From Glandiceps talaboti (lineage: Eukaryota; Hemichordata; Enteropneusta; Spengelidae): a stretch of 64,000 nt of DNA. A program made the translations under genes and the position numbers. The DNA lies in the NCBI RefSeq assembly GCF_964340395.1, contig NC_135549.1, positions 9,021,342-9,085,341 of the forward strand, read 5' to 3'. Of this stretch, positions 51,293 to 64,000 are shown piece by piece. Under the pieces are notes generated by a model. It did no database searches. It was not told the origin of the DNA and was given only the letters and a program-made list of their open reading frames with translations. How positions within the stretch are numbered: position 1 is the stretch's first letter; each line of letters begins with the position of its first letter.

Positions 51293-53364
51293 AAATATTA
51301 TTTAGAAATTTGATTGCTATAATTATTTCTGATTACATAGAAAGTATTATTTTGGTATAGCACAATAGCAGAGTTATGGAGTTTTTTTTTAAAATTGATT
51401 ATGGCAGAGATGTATATCTGGAAATGGGAAAGAAAAACTACACTTTTTTTAGCCTAGATTTAATGGGTACTAACTGCCATATAACTTGGAGTATGACATA
51501 TTACAGCTCTGAGCTCCACCTTGGATAAAGACATTGTCATAATATAGAGGTTTAACATATTGTTCTATGAATAATACATTATATAGAGCAAAAGTTAACA
51601 ATCCTCATTGAACTGTGGCAATAGTTTGTCAAGACTTCATCATTTCCTGCGGTGCAAATTTTGAAGTTTAATCCCAATTTCATGTACATTGAAAGAGGAA
51701 ATTACTGCTCAATCTGGGGTTCCTATTCACTGCAGGTAATTTCACCCTGAGGGCAGCAACCTTATCATTGAATGAAAATCAACCGCATTCAGTTCCAGAA
51801 CACTGCAATGAAATTAAAGGTTAAAGAGCCAAACAAACAATCATGTATTTGAATGGTCTCCTGAAATGTTATTCCCAAATAGATCCTTTGATTTTGATTA
51901 GTACACAGAAAGGTACCCAAAAGTGATGGCCAGAAAATGTCATACTATTTGTACATGAATTACCCTTTTCCATAACTTTGCACACCCACATTCACAAGTA
52001 TGCTTGTTCACGTGAATGTGAAAAGGAAATTTTATTCTAAAAAGCCAATAGTTCTAAAACAACTAGTCCAAGACGTTTCAGTCAAGTAACTTTACGTCAT
52101 GCATAAAATAAAAGCTTCATCATTCCTAGGTTCTCTTCCTAGGGATACTGTACTCTTTGAAGTTAGCATTCAATAGACGTTCAACAGGTAGGAAAAGAAT
52201 GAAAAATGTTAGAAATAAAATAAGAACAACAAATGTCCTCTCAATCACTACAAATAACGACCAAATTATTCTAATGAAGTATTGAAATGCTACATTTAGA
52301 TTAATAAATTGACCAAGGAAACACACATACTTTATTTTAAATATGGCACTTGGGATCTAGTGAGCCAGAGAGATCACTGTGACTAGCTGTCAGGGACTGA
52401 CATCTAAACTGTAATGACTATAGGATCTAGACATCTGCTATCAATCTCACATTATATGTAGACACTTGATCCCTAAGTAATCAATTCTTTCCTCTATTGT
52501 TAAAATAAATCATTTAATTGGGTTTTAAAGTCATTATCCATGTCAGGTGATTAATATAGAGTCTACAAACTGGATTACTTCAGCCTATAGTGAAAACAAC
52601 CACCTTAGAATGAGCTAGGTTACATTGAATTTCACAGTTACCTGCGCCATATATATGTATGTATCTAGTACAATGTATTACAGTATTAAAGGTGCCTCAC
52701 AGAGATAACCATGAAAGTGTGTCTGTGTATAATAATGGGGTATACTTTAATTTGTACTATATCTTGCAATGTGTAGTGTGGTGTCTAACAGCGACACTAA
52801 GCCACAGAAGTGAATCTGTATACAAGAATGGAGTATTTTCATGTTGCCTACGTTGGAATAGTCTAGAGTTCTAAACTGGTAAGTATTACATATTAAAAAT
52901 TTCATTACTAATACCAGTCTTGTCAAGACGGTTACGAAAGGTGTTAAATTGTGGCGCTCCCCTGTAGTGAATGAAGTGCAAATGGCACATGTCAGTAGTA
53001 ATCCATCACAAACTGACAGGCTGTTGTCATCGCTCATTAATATTCATTTGATACAGAAACGTTTTTGACCTTTCTAATGTTTCTAGGACTGCAGTGATAT
53101 GCAAATGTCCAACCAGGACACCAACGCTAGTCTGTTTATTAAAACTAAAATCACATGGGGACGCAACAACGTCATCATGTTTATATGAACACGGTTTAGT
53201 TGGGGGGAGCACAGATATATGTTTCGAACAACTGTCTTGACTAGACTGGTATTAGTAATGAAGTTTTTAATACATAATACTGTGCCAGTTTCTCTTGTCA
53301 ATCTGTGAACACAGTGTAAATATCTAAATTCACAAAACAGAGTCACATTATAACTGAAAACAAT

Positions 53365-53695
53365 TGTGGATGGTTGGAATATGGATTGATGAGTGGAAGG
53401 ATAGACAGATGTGCAAGGATGGATAAATGAATCTTGGGATTGATGCCTGGCATGATGGCTGGAATTGTGGCCGGATTGATGGATGGATGGATGGATGGAT
53501 GGAATGATACTACAATGGTGGATAGATAGATGGTTGAGTGCAAAGGATATATGATGGATGCAAGGATAGATAAACAAACACAGCCTTAGGAATATGTGGC
53601 AGAATGAGTGGAGAAGATAGATGGATATCTGATAGATGTAAGGACTGACAGACAAATAGAGGGATTGAGGGATGGATGGATGAATATGATTGATG
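53365..53695 (+). repeat. Cryptically simple GGAT/GATA-rich sequence
   Basis: Dense imperfect GGAT, GATA and GATTGAT words with a pure GGAT core near 53478-53502. It gives several overlapping spurious open frames on the minus strand. Confidence 0.85.
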
Positions 53696-54401
53696 ACCAA
53701 ATCTAGTGATTTGAACCTTTTTCAACATTGCCCTTTTTAATCATACAGTAGGTATGATGAAACTGACTGGAAATGCAATCTCTCAAATGAAAATAACGGG
53801 GTACAAACCATGTGTAGATTATATAGTAGCTATAAACCATGATACATGCTGAAACATTTTGTGTTAATAGAGTTCATTTTGTATATAAAAATAGTCTATA
53901 CACAAACAGTCATATATTGAAATAATAGCAGTACATACCACTTTGAAACTCTTACTTCACAGATTTCAATAAAATATCACTTTTAATAACCATGATTGGT
54001 CTCCTATTAGAAGTGGTATATTAAATCTGAAATGACGGTGGTCAACTATTTTCAGTTAGCTCATTTGCTTGTAATTTTCACCAGTAAATTGTTATATCAC
54101 TCATTTACCATATGTAATACCCACCCACCACACATCTGTATATGTCTGTATAAAGGTGTGTATATTAGAACTGTATGAACTTTGAAAATCTAGTCCAATG
54201 ATCTCGTTTAGTACTTTTTTTTTTATTATCAAAGGGACCATACATATCATCATTTCAATCCAATATTAAATAGGGCAAACATTTTACATTAATTCACGCA
54301 ACATGTGCTGTCTCATTTTTTTGGAAAATCAAATACACCTTGTAGTTTACAAAGTGATTGAAATATTAATTGTCTACAATGATTAAAATGAAATTATTAC
54401 A

Positions 54402-54407
54402 TGTATG

Positions 54408-54441
<34 letters not shown>

Positions 54442-54553
54442 TGTATGTATGTATGTATGTATGTATGTATGTATGTGTGTATGTATGTATGTATGTATGT
54501 ATGTATGTATGTATGTATGTATCACTATGTATGTATGCATGTATGTATGTATG

Positions 54554-54584
<31 letters not shown>

Positions 54585-54718
54585 GTACATGTATGTATGT
54601 ATGTATGTATGTATGTATGTATGTATGTATGTATGTATGTATGTATGTATGTATGTATGTATGTATGCATGTATGTATGGATGGATGGATGGATGGATGG
54701 ATGGATGGATGGATGGAT
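54402..54718 (+). repeat. Long (GTAT)n array followed by (GGAT)n
   Basis: About 280 bp of GTAT with a few interruptions (GTGT, CACT, GCAT, AAGTAC), then about ten GGAT units. All open frames through it on both strands are repeat artefacts. Confidence 0.97.
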
Positions 54719-55772
54719 GCGTATTTGCTATTTACATGTATATGATGTGACTGTCACAATTGTAAAACAATTCCTGTAATGTACATTTTATTTTGAGTTA
54801 TATCATTATTAAATGACGATTTCCTCTATGACATTACACAGAATTATTATATCAAGAGAGAATTTATGTTCATGCACACCTGTATGATTTCCAAATTATG
54901 AAAGAAGGACTGTTTACGCCATGTAATTTTAATGTAAGGACTTTGATCTAATAACAAATTACAAAGTTTGATTGCCCCAGTAATGCTTTTAACACAAATA
55001 GAGTACTTTTAAGTGGTATCTGTTGCATATTACAACAATTCTGATTTCTATGATTTTGTATTCTGTCTTGTTGTTTGGAAAAATGAAACAATACAAATTT
55101 GTCATAACTTATTTTTTTTTTTAAATTTAAACTTATTTTTTTAAATGTGGAAAATGTGAAAATGTAATACATGCAATGATGGACAATATACATGTATGTC
55201 ATATGATTTTTATCAATAATGGTAACTATTATTATCATACAGTTATGGAATAATCTCATTGAAAATTATTTAATATGGCAGTAAATGTGTTAAGAATGAC
55301 CCACAAAAAAATTATATGAACACTCACAGTGACTGATTGATTCCCTGTCCAACAGACTTTATTCTTGTTTAGTTTGCCTGCCTCCATACAGAGTTTTACA
55401 ACCCTGACAATCTTCTAAATTTCCCATTCACCAGTGCAATAACCAATATCAATGATAACAGCACTTGTCTTGCCATTATTAAAGTTTAACAAAAAGGATA
55501 TCCATCCTTTCTTTCTTGTAGTACTGGTACCTAGAATTGATTATGGATTTTTACACTTAGATAAAACCACTGATATGAAAAGCCAATAAATTGTATTCAG
55601 TGTTCTCACCATGATGCAAGTCAGTGCTGGCCGACAGTCAAAGATGCAGCCATTGCCTTTTTCTGCCTGCATAATTTATGTAAGCTTGGTCGGATTTCAT
55701 ATCTTTCTTTATAACCTACTGCCTTTAATCAATTGGTATTTAAACACATATTGTTAGATCATGAAGTATTGC

Positions 55773-55847
55773 AGACAATTGGTAATTAAATGACAGAGAC
55801 AATTGGTAACTAAATGACAGAGACATTGGTATTTAAATGACAGAGTA
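55773..55847 (+). repeat. Tandem repeat of about 28 bp, three copies
   Basis: GACAATTGGTAATTAAATGA followed by CAGA, repeated three times; the third copy is shortened to GACATTGGTATTTAAATGAC. Confidence 0.85.
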
Positions 55848-56760
55848 GTGTGAAAGGAGGACATAGCTGTCCACAACTTCATTGATTCAAGTCACCAACA
55901 TTAAGTTTACGAATATTAATTACCTTATGAATATTAATTACTTATGAAGACTCCATTTTAAATTAGTAAGATAACTGTATAGCATATATGTATGATATCA
56001 GTAACACATATCAGTAATCCTTACCCTCTGTAATGAAATAACAAATTTTTATGATTAACTTTCAATAACCACCCAGTACGGGATTGTGACCTGCTGGCAT
56101 CAAATACCTTCTGTTTCAAATATGTTTGTAAAGAAAATAACAAAGGGGAATTCTTTATTGTGGTCACCATCTGTTCTAACATACATGTGATGACTGCTGC
56201 TGACTACCAATAATCAATCAATATAATAAATGAGTTTATGAAATACCAGAAATATGATCAGAACCATTAATGTAGAATCCCATTGCTTTATATGGCAGTC
56301 AAATCGTGGAGGAAATTCACTTTAAGTTTTTAAAAAAAATCTTCCAAAATTGAATAGTAGAACAGTAAATTAGGAAACATTATTTTATTTTGCATTTTAT
56401 ATTTCATTGTTCTTATTTGCATATATATTTACAACATGGCTTTTTTCTTTTGAAATAGCGTTCTCTTGACATGAAATATATAGAAAACACATCCTGAATT
56501 TCTCTAGCAAAAGACAATGTCACCCCCTCCCCCCCACTCTTATAAAGGTTAACCCTACCTACTTTAATACCACACAGTTCACGGCACTATTAACACGTTT
56601 TCATGTTGTTGATTCTCATGTGACTGGTTTTATTATATCATCATCAAATTATCACTGACTGCATGTGACACCAGTATAACATAGTGCACAGATGTATGAA
56701 ATTATTAAAAGTAGTACTACCAGTCATGCCTTCATAAAGGTATCCTTTAATGCAAATGTA

Positions 56761-56836
56761 ATATTCCCCAATATTTATCTTTTGTTCAACCAAGGAAAAA
56801 AAGAGTGATCTATAGGGCTTTGTAACAATACGAGAT
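56761..56836 (+). mobile_element. MITE family copy D (left half)
   Basis: ATATTCCCCAATATTTATCT, TTTGTTCAACCAAGGAAAA and GAGTGATCTATAGGG match the left part of copies B and C with more mismatches. No right end seen. Confidence 0.65.
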
Positions 56837-59639
56837 ATTTTTATCAACTCTGACCTGTTTAGATCTAATTTGCATAATGCTGATTTGGTCATTTTGCTTT
56901 GAAAAATTTCCCAACTAGAGGCTAAATGTAACATTCCACCAAATATCAATGAAATAGGCCGAGCGGTTTTTTACTTGAGATTATTGACAGACCGATCGTC
57001 AGACAAACACACTTTATCATGACTGTATATCAGTTCAGTTGTGCTAAGAAATGAAAAATGGGTGAAGAAAATTTCTCTCTTTCACAAAGTTAGGTAATCA
57101 CATAGTAAAAATCAACCCCACCTCTGAGAACATATACACGTTTGCAGTCTGTAATCAGTTCTGTGATTAAAACTAAAAATATCATTGGAAATTAAGAAAT
57201 TTTAAAATACAATAACTAATAATATTCATACTAATTACGCATAGTGAAATGGCTTTTAAAAAGTAGCTCATTAGCATTACTTCAACAATTGCTATAACAA
57301 TCACTTCTAAACAACCATATTAATTTCAGACATGAGTCCTTCAACCAGAGCTCTATTACAATTTTTCCAATATAATTGGAGCTTGGGAAGCCATATACAG
57401 TTTGAGTAATAAAATCTCTGGAGATGATACCGAAATACAGCAGCAAACCTTAATGTTATATTAAAAGTTGAAGTAGCAGCTGCATTGTTGAGTTACTATC
57501 TAATAACTGGCAGCCTTCTTAACGCATCCAATTCAGCTATATAAATACGTCTTTCTGGCAAAGAAAGAGATGTGTGGAATATTCATACAATCCACCATCT
57601 TATTGCCTTTCAGCAAATTCTATACGAAAGTTAATCAGAATCAGAACGTATCCATTGGGGACTTTTTGTAAAATTAGTTTGGCTCAGGTGTTTCAGAAAT
57701 AAAAGGTAGTCTAAAATGAACATGGAGATTTGCTCCTCACTGCATTACTCTTGAAAGGTTTGCACAGAAGCTGTCCATTCAATCCAAATCTACAACTGTG
57801 AGATTTTCTCCTTGGTTGAATCTATTGATGGCTGCTAAATGGGAAAATGAGGCTATATAACCCGCTGTCTAGTTACATGTACATGTACATTTGTTAAACT
57901 AATGGAGTGAGTGTGGAATTTTAGTCGTATTACAACTTTACGGCATATTACCTACAGTGTTATATTCCATTTTCTAAATTACTTTTTTTTTTGTAAAAAA
58001 AACCAACATTTGCCTAATTGTATATCATAAAAATAATACTGGTCTTCCCCATGGCAGAAACAAACCCAATTCTGTACATTTTCTGCTGTAAGGAAAAGTA
58101 ATTGTCTGTAGGGTTTGACAGAACTGTAATTTTGAAATGTTGATACCTGAGGGTCAAAGTTATGAAATGTTTATGGGTTGTGCTCACACTGGAACCCATT
58201 TTGAAGTGTATATGGTATAATGGAAACATGGTTCTGGTCATTTCATCCATTCCGTCATACAGATACAGCAACTACGTGTGTTAATATATTCATGCTCGAC
58301 TTACAGATGAAGCGGAAACTTTATTAATTAATACAGCAGGCAAAATAAACAAATATGATTAATTTACTTTCTAAATAATATTCTGCATATAAAGGTAAAT
58401 GCAAAGTACATGCATATTGTGTTTAGCTTGTACAGTCTTTTTTCTTTAATCTGATTGTTTATCACTAGAGAAATTGCTTTAGACATACACAGACTAACAT
58501 GGGTAGAAGGCATGTTAGATGTCTCAGAAAGGTGTTTTGCCTATCAGGCTTCTATATTAAAGAACGATAAAAATAATAGTACAAATAGACTTTGAATGCA
58601 TGTCAGATTGTTTTTTATACTCAGTGAAATATATCTTGACATCTATCATTCATCATTGCTCTAGTTTATGACAAGATAATATTTAAAACTACAGTACAAC
58701 ACCACCTTTTTCACTTACAAGCAAATTAAAAGCTGACATCAATCTGAAGAAGTGGGCTCTGCAGAAATACATAACCACCCCTATTCAAAATAACCATTTT
58801 GTTCAGAAAGTGGAAAATATTGGAGTCAATTGAATTCTGTAATGTTTAAATGTACAGATTAACATTTAAATGCATACCACCATTACAGTTGTGATCTCTA
58901 CACTAGACAAATCTAATTATTGCAACATCTTTCAGCAATGTTTTCAATAAGATGTCTCAATATATATTTCACAGTGTCTACACAAATTGATGACTCAATG
59001 GCCTTCCACTCTTCCATATCAACAAATCCCAGATGATTGCTTGCTAAAATGGAAGGATATAATCAACATAGGCAATGGGATTATTGAGAGCCACAATAGG
59101 ATTACGAATGTCTGTGAAAGATTTCAGATTATTATCATGGCTTTTGGAATTTTACAGTATACCGTACATAAAATTGCACATTGCCTTCTGGGCAAATGTG
59201 GATGTGAATCACATATGATTATTCATATTTCACTTCAAAATCATGACATCTGTACATTGCTTGCTGAACCATAATTAATTAATCAATCTATGGTCTTGCT
59301 GATTTACTAACACAGTGAGATTGACTAATTTCCGCAATAGGGACCACATTAAATGATGCTTAAACAACACAGAGAATGGAAAAGTTTCTTGATGAAACAA
59401 AAACCCATTAATTTTTCTACCACATGCACTGTCTATTTCATTAATGCACCATAAAACCTAGGCAAGGCAATGTTGATGTTTGCCATTTGTGAGTAGGTGT
59501 ATACTCCAAAGATTTGTACATTAAAGTAGTTTGTAGAGTAAATGTTAACAGATTCTGAGTAAACTCATGGAACAATATTAAAGCACGCACAGAGGACATT
59601 ATTTGCAAGAAACAAATCTAGCATGTCGCTGTCGACTAC

Positions 59640-59845
59640 AACAGACACATATCCATGAATTGCCACATGTTTGCAATGCAGAATGGAATAACTAAGTCAT
59701 GACAGTCTCAATTTTAAATTGAACAGACAGATATATATCCAAGAATTGCCACCATACTTGTACTACAGCATGGAATGACAAATTATTACAGACACATATC
59801 CAAGAATTGTTACAATACTTGGGAATTCTGCATTGAATGGATCTG
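59640..59845 (+). repeat. Three diverged tandem copies of a 60-95 bp unit
   Basis: Each copy has ACAGACACATATCCAAGAAT (or a close variant), TGCCAC or TTACAATACTTG, then GCATGGAATGA-like words. Starts near 59640, 59726 and 59788. Confidence 0.6.
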
Positions 59846-60390
59846 TGGCTGGTGAATGAAATTTCATATGTTTACATTAGAAAAATTTGCTGATGAAATT
59901 TAAAATAATAATTTACTTAATATCTTATGATTATGTACACAATAATTTTGTACAGTGCATGTGTTACATAACTCATTCCTCACATTTCATTGTCTACTAG
60001 CTGCCTAATGTTAATTCACAAAAGTTTGAAAAATGTGTGTTAAGATAACACTGAACAGTATGTACCAGCAATTTCTTTCTCTCTAAAAGGCGATCCGTAG
60101 TTCTAAGGTTTGAATCAATATCTGTCTTGATACTTCCTCATAAAATGAACTACATATGTATGCATGTTACTAGGTATATTGTGACACTTGTACTATCTTG
60201 CCAGTTACAGCCATATAGTGTACTTTTGAACTCTATAAATGTGTACTTTTACATGTACTTTTGACGAGCTAGATAACCGAAACAAGAAACAAAATTATAT
60301 AAGTTTAGAAATATTCACATGGAATTATCAAGCAGAAAGTAAATTTTGAATCTTATGTTTGATTACATGAATATGTGAATTTTATATATT

Positions 60391-60394
60391 GTGT

Positions 60395-60439
<45 letters not shown>
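60391..60439 (+). repeat. Simple repeat (GT)n
   Basis: About 24 GT units with one TA interruption. Confidence 0.97.
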
Positions 60440-60440
<1 letters not shown>

Positions 60441-63335
60441 ACAGACATATATGTGGTGTGTATGACTATATAAAAGAAAGAAGTGGAATATAAAAAGTAA
60501 TCTTCATATTATCCAATAATAAAAAATAGTTTATTATGAATCTTAAATTCAATATTTGGATCCAACATTCTCACATTTAGTATTCTTTCATAAGTTTCAC
60601 AATCATTCTTCTATTCAGGACCAACTTTTACACTCTGCCAGAATCTGCTTAGTGCTGTATTTTAAACAACATTTTAACAATATTCCAACATAGGCCTTTA
60701 AAACTCACATGATCAACATACATATATACTGTTAACTGATTACTTTACACATGCATGTACGTACAATTCGGAAAAATGTGCTTTCATCACCTCCTCAAAA
60801 ATCTAGACGTTCCTAGTGCTCATATAATGCAGAGCTAAAAGTGCTAAAAAAAGAGAGCAGAAAAGAATATGTCGGTGATTATATTGTTGCATATGTGCTA
60901 TTTTATCGCATATCGTTAGACAGAAACTCTTCAAAAACAATTTAGACTGATGGCTGACGTCACAATGCTTGAAATGCCTAAAACCAGACAGAGGAAAATG
61001 CCACTTCCTTTGATAGCATCTTTTATCATCCTACCATTCTGATTTATCTTTGATCTTATCAGCCGATTGGCCATTTATGTGATATCTTCATTTACGTAGA
61101 TCAGACATAATGATCCTCGGGCAAACATCACTTCCCTTGATGTGTATAAAATTTATGTACCTTGGAAGTATACAGAGACCTAGAAAATGATAATGGTTCA
61201 CATCAAGAAATATATATACATGCAGACATGCAGAAAAATATAATGATGGTTTGCACAAAGACATATTGTAGAATGATGAACAATCTTGGACTATCTGTCC
61301 CAAAAGCTATCAGAATAAATGTATCATGGGTAACTGTAAAGAAAAAAGACTGGAACTAGATAACATATCCACTAAAGGAATGAATTTTGTAATATTAATA
61401 TTGCTCAGAAACTTAATTTAATAGAACATTAAACACAGTTAACAACAATTAATAAGTATATTCTATGTGAAATCATCTTAAACATGATGAAAAAACTTTA
61501 TACTTTGGAGAAATAGAAAGACTGCAATTTATGACTGCATAACTTTACTAGAGGGACACAACTTAACTTGCAACCAAGATATTGTTCTTATAAAAGTGTA
61601 TTCTTCTCATTATAATATCTGAATCCCTTATTAATCAATTCTATAATAATAAAATTACAGGATTCCTCAATCCATTTAATTATAATGTATTGAATGCTGT
61701 TAAAGACATACAATTTATAGTAAATGTAATTTGTTATGGCAATGTTTTAATATAATCATTCATATTACAGCATTTAATTTACAAAAAATGTTTGCTGGTA
61801 CAAGCTTGCAATATCTTTAATTTAATGTGACCTTAAACCCTAAATCACATTTAGCTGTCAACTGCATTTCATGGCATACCTTAAATTTGAAATTAAATGA
61901 AAGATAGATTCAAGCATAGAATAAACTATACCCCCATTTGTGGTTAAATAACTTGGTAAATATAATTTTAAGTGGACTGAGTTACAATTTGTATTAATAT
62001 ATACATTTATACAGCGAGGAAGCATGTAGTGTACCGTATACTTTCACCAGTGCAAAGTACGGTTTTTAGAATAACAAAATTCCTATTCAAAAAGCAAAGA
62101 AGGGTGCCCTCAAGAGTTGAAGCGTTATATGGCTTGTGTGAGGAATGCCATGGCTTATAACTAAAGTCGGCAGTAATATCAAGATTTAGATTGAATCAGA
62201 TCACTACCATAATCTAATAAATTGATCTTACCACAAAGTTTAATCTATAAATCCTGTTCAAAAACAGACAGTTAAACAAACAAGAGGCATGAAAACATAC
62301 TCCCATTGGTGAAAGTAACGACAGCCTAAATTGTATCTCCAGCAGCTACTGAGCTGACAAACTATATATAAACATTAATGATGGATCACTTTCCCCTTAA
62401 TATGGAAGTAGCAGGTGTGAGAGTGTCCAGGTGTATCCTTATTAACCGAAATTAACAATGCATTCGACCAAAAGAAACACATGTACGGGAGTAGTAACCT
62501 TATTATGCACTAAAATATAAATCAAATTTGAAATTAGATGATGCTGTATGTGTTAAAACATTTTTAGTGCCTAATGGATATGAAGTAGAGGTCCTTCACT
62601 ATCTGAATGTAGTGATATACATTTCATGCTTCAGAGTAATGTACTTTTATACATGTACATGTATGTCGTCAATTCGAAACCTTAAATCTGACAAAATTTC
62701 ATGAAAATATAAAAAAGTTGAGCAGTGCTTCCCTGCATGTGTAACATATTCCATCCCCAAAGCTGTTAAAAAATTTCTAAAAAATCCACTTTCTTTTGTT
62801 GCGAATATGAATGCTGATGACAAACAGTAAAACTGGCTTTTCAGTGTACAGAACTCTTGAACACTGATACACGTTTTCCGTTGAACTCTTTAGCAATTTC
62901 TCTCATGAAGCAATATATCTTGGAGCAATCTCTTGTGAGTGGGTTGTCCTAAATTGTGCAAGATTACGCGCTTCTGTTACATACTACACCTCTGTGATCA
63001 TGCCGTCCTACACACATTTATAATCTGATATTCACGACTTCAAATCTGTTTTGGCTATTATATGATATTCTGTACAAATCAACTGCAGTGCTATGAAATG
63101 TGTCATATGAAATGTGATAGCTCTTAACACTTGGTTAACACTACAAGAGTTCATAGAAAAGATCATAGGGTCAAACTTTAATCATCAAATTCCTTATAAG
63201 CTCCTTTTGAATTTCTATGAAAAAATTAATTCTGATATTTGTACTGAATTATTTATCTGCATACATTGTCATGGTATCTATTCAAATTTTTGAATTTGTT
63301 TGTTATGTGCATGAACACCAATCATCAGATATTTC

Positions 63336-63351
63336 TCCCTCCCTCCCTCTC

Positions 63352-63436
<85 letters not shown>
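63336..63436 (+). repeat. Simple repeat (CT)n
   Basis: A short CCCT-rich lead-in followed by about 40 CT units; the source of spurious Ser-Leu and Arg-Glu open frames. Confidence 0.97.
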
Positions 63437-63442
<6 letters not shown>

Positions 63443-63631
63443 TTTATAAGTTAAAAATAATAATACATAGAAGGATATGCCACAAAGCTGACAAACTGAA
63501 TGGCAAAGCAACCTGATATAGCATTTCCAATTTGTTTGGTTACTTGTACAATAGTCTGATATAAAAAGATACAATAATTGTTCTGTATATACTTGAATTA
63601 TTTGTAAATTTACTTAGGAACATTTGTATTG

Positions 63632-63655
63632 TATGCATGCATGCATGCATGCATG
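63632..63655 (+). repeat. Simple repeat (GCAT)n
   Basis: Five to six GCAT units, self-complementary. Confidence 0.95.
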
Positions 63656-64000
63656 ATGTAAACTTTTACCCAACTTCCTTTATAATCAAAATGAAAATAT
63701 GCACTCAATGTGAAAATTTAAGAAAATACAACATATTATGCTGAAGTTAAATTCAAAATGGTTGCCAACTAAGTATGTAGTGAATGTTCATAATTCATGA
63801 GACTCGGTACATTTGTAAAACATCTGCAGTTCTTTGAAAACAATTGAGTGAGAAGTATATCTATTTGATATTCTATACTAGTGCTCTTTTTCAATCATAC
63901 CTTTCCAGACATCAAAAGCAAGCTCACTTTTGTGTAAACATTGACTTTACAAGCAGGAGGATCCTCTCGGCTTGAATATTGATTGTTTTTCAAAGTTTAC

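Larger units (their letters stand above)
42423..54400. other. Stretch without supported genes
   Basis: No exon recognised. Contents: MITE copy C, an insertion-like TTTA-rich segment between two ATCTGATCAG strings (43139-43238), the 119 bp tandem array (46881-47310), the hairpin at 51224-51292 and degenerate GGAT/GATA sequence at 53365-53695. A plus-strand 98-codon frame at 43401-43697 has no recognisable features. Confidence 0.5.
54719..64000. other. Right-end stretch without supported genes
   Basis: Apart from the listed repeats and MITE copy D, no exon recognised. A plus-strand 95-codon frame at 58987-59274 lies in a non-repetitive block dense in TAAT-type words that reads more like regulatory DNA. 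A minus-strand open block at 63907-64000 ends in a GTATGA donor-like site but is cut by the window edge. Confidence 0.45.

Noticed and set aside
52126-52326. Hydrophobic 66-codon minus-strand frame considered as the missing transporter N-terminus
   Set aside because: No MFSD4-like motif, no phase-2 donor, and hydrophobicity is expected from T-rich codons.
53083-53700. 205-codon minus-strand frame rich in Ser, His, Pro and Ile
   Set aside because: Arises from degenerate GGAT/GATA sequence; no domain or splice structure.
54370-54750. Overlapping long open frames on both strands with Met-Tyr-Val-Cys or His-Thr-Tyr-Ile repeats
   Set aside because: They are translations of the GTAT microsatellite, open in all frames because the repeat has no stop.
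56644-56949. 101-codon minus-strand frame
   Set aside because: Runs through MITE copy D; no independent support.
63217-63574. Ser-Leu-rich and Arg-Glu-rich frames
   Set aside because: Produced by the (CT)n repeat.

Overview
The window looks like nuclear DNA from a marine invertebrate animal. It is AT-rich, its genes are split by spliceosomal introns, and it carries many microsatellites, tRNA-derived SINE-like repeats, small inverted-repeat elements and CATGTA-rich filler. There is no bacterial-style gene packing. A lophotrochozoan or invertebrate deuterostome is my guess; nothing in the sequence fixes the species.

The one securely recognised gene lies on the minus strand at 25300-36645. It is a 12-helix major facilitator superfamily transporter of the MFSD4 / sodium-dependent glucose transporter 1 group. 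Nine exons, every junction GT-AG and in compatible phase, give 471 codons ending in a stop. The first exon(s), with the start codon and roughly the first two helices, lie upstream at higher coordinates and were not found; they may be beyond the window. Its introns hold a SINE-like repeat, foldback elements, several minisatellites and two places where a 5' splice-site junction has been tandemly multiplied.

At the left, minus-strand exon-like blocks between 7083 and 2468 may form a second gene that I cannot identify. Its best piece is a 97-codon, relatively CpG-rich first-exon candidate at 6793-7083, followed by small blocks, several of which have matching splice phases. This is a working model. 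A further exon-like block lies at 367-494. A CpG-enriched zone at 17220-18260 may be a promoter with a plus-strand first exon, but no downstream exons were found.

The rest (7.4-17.2 kb, 18.6-25.3 kb and 36.7-64 kb) shows no gene I can support. It holds tandem repeats (119, about 47, 29, 28 and 26 bp units), long simple repeats (AATC, CAGA, GTAT, GT, CT), a four-copy family of short elements with about 29 bp terminal inverted repeats, a near-perfect 28 bp-stem hairpin, and clusters of transcription-factor-like motifs that could be regulatory.
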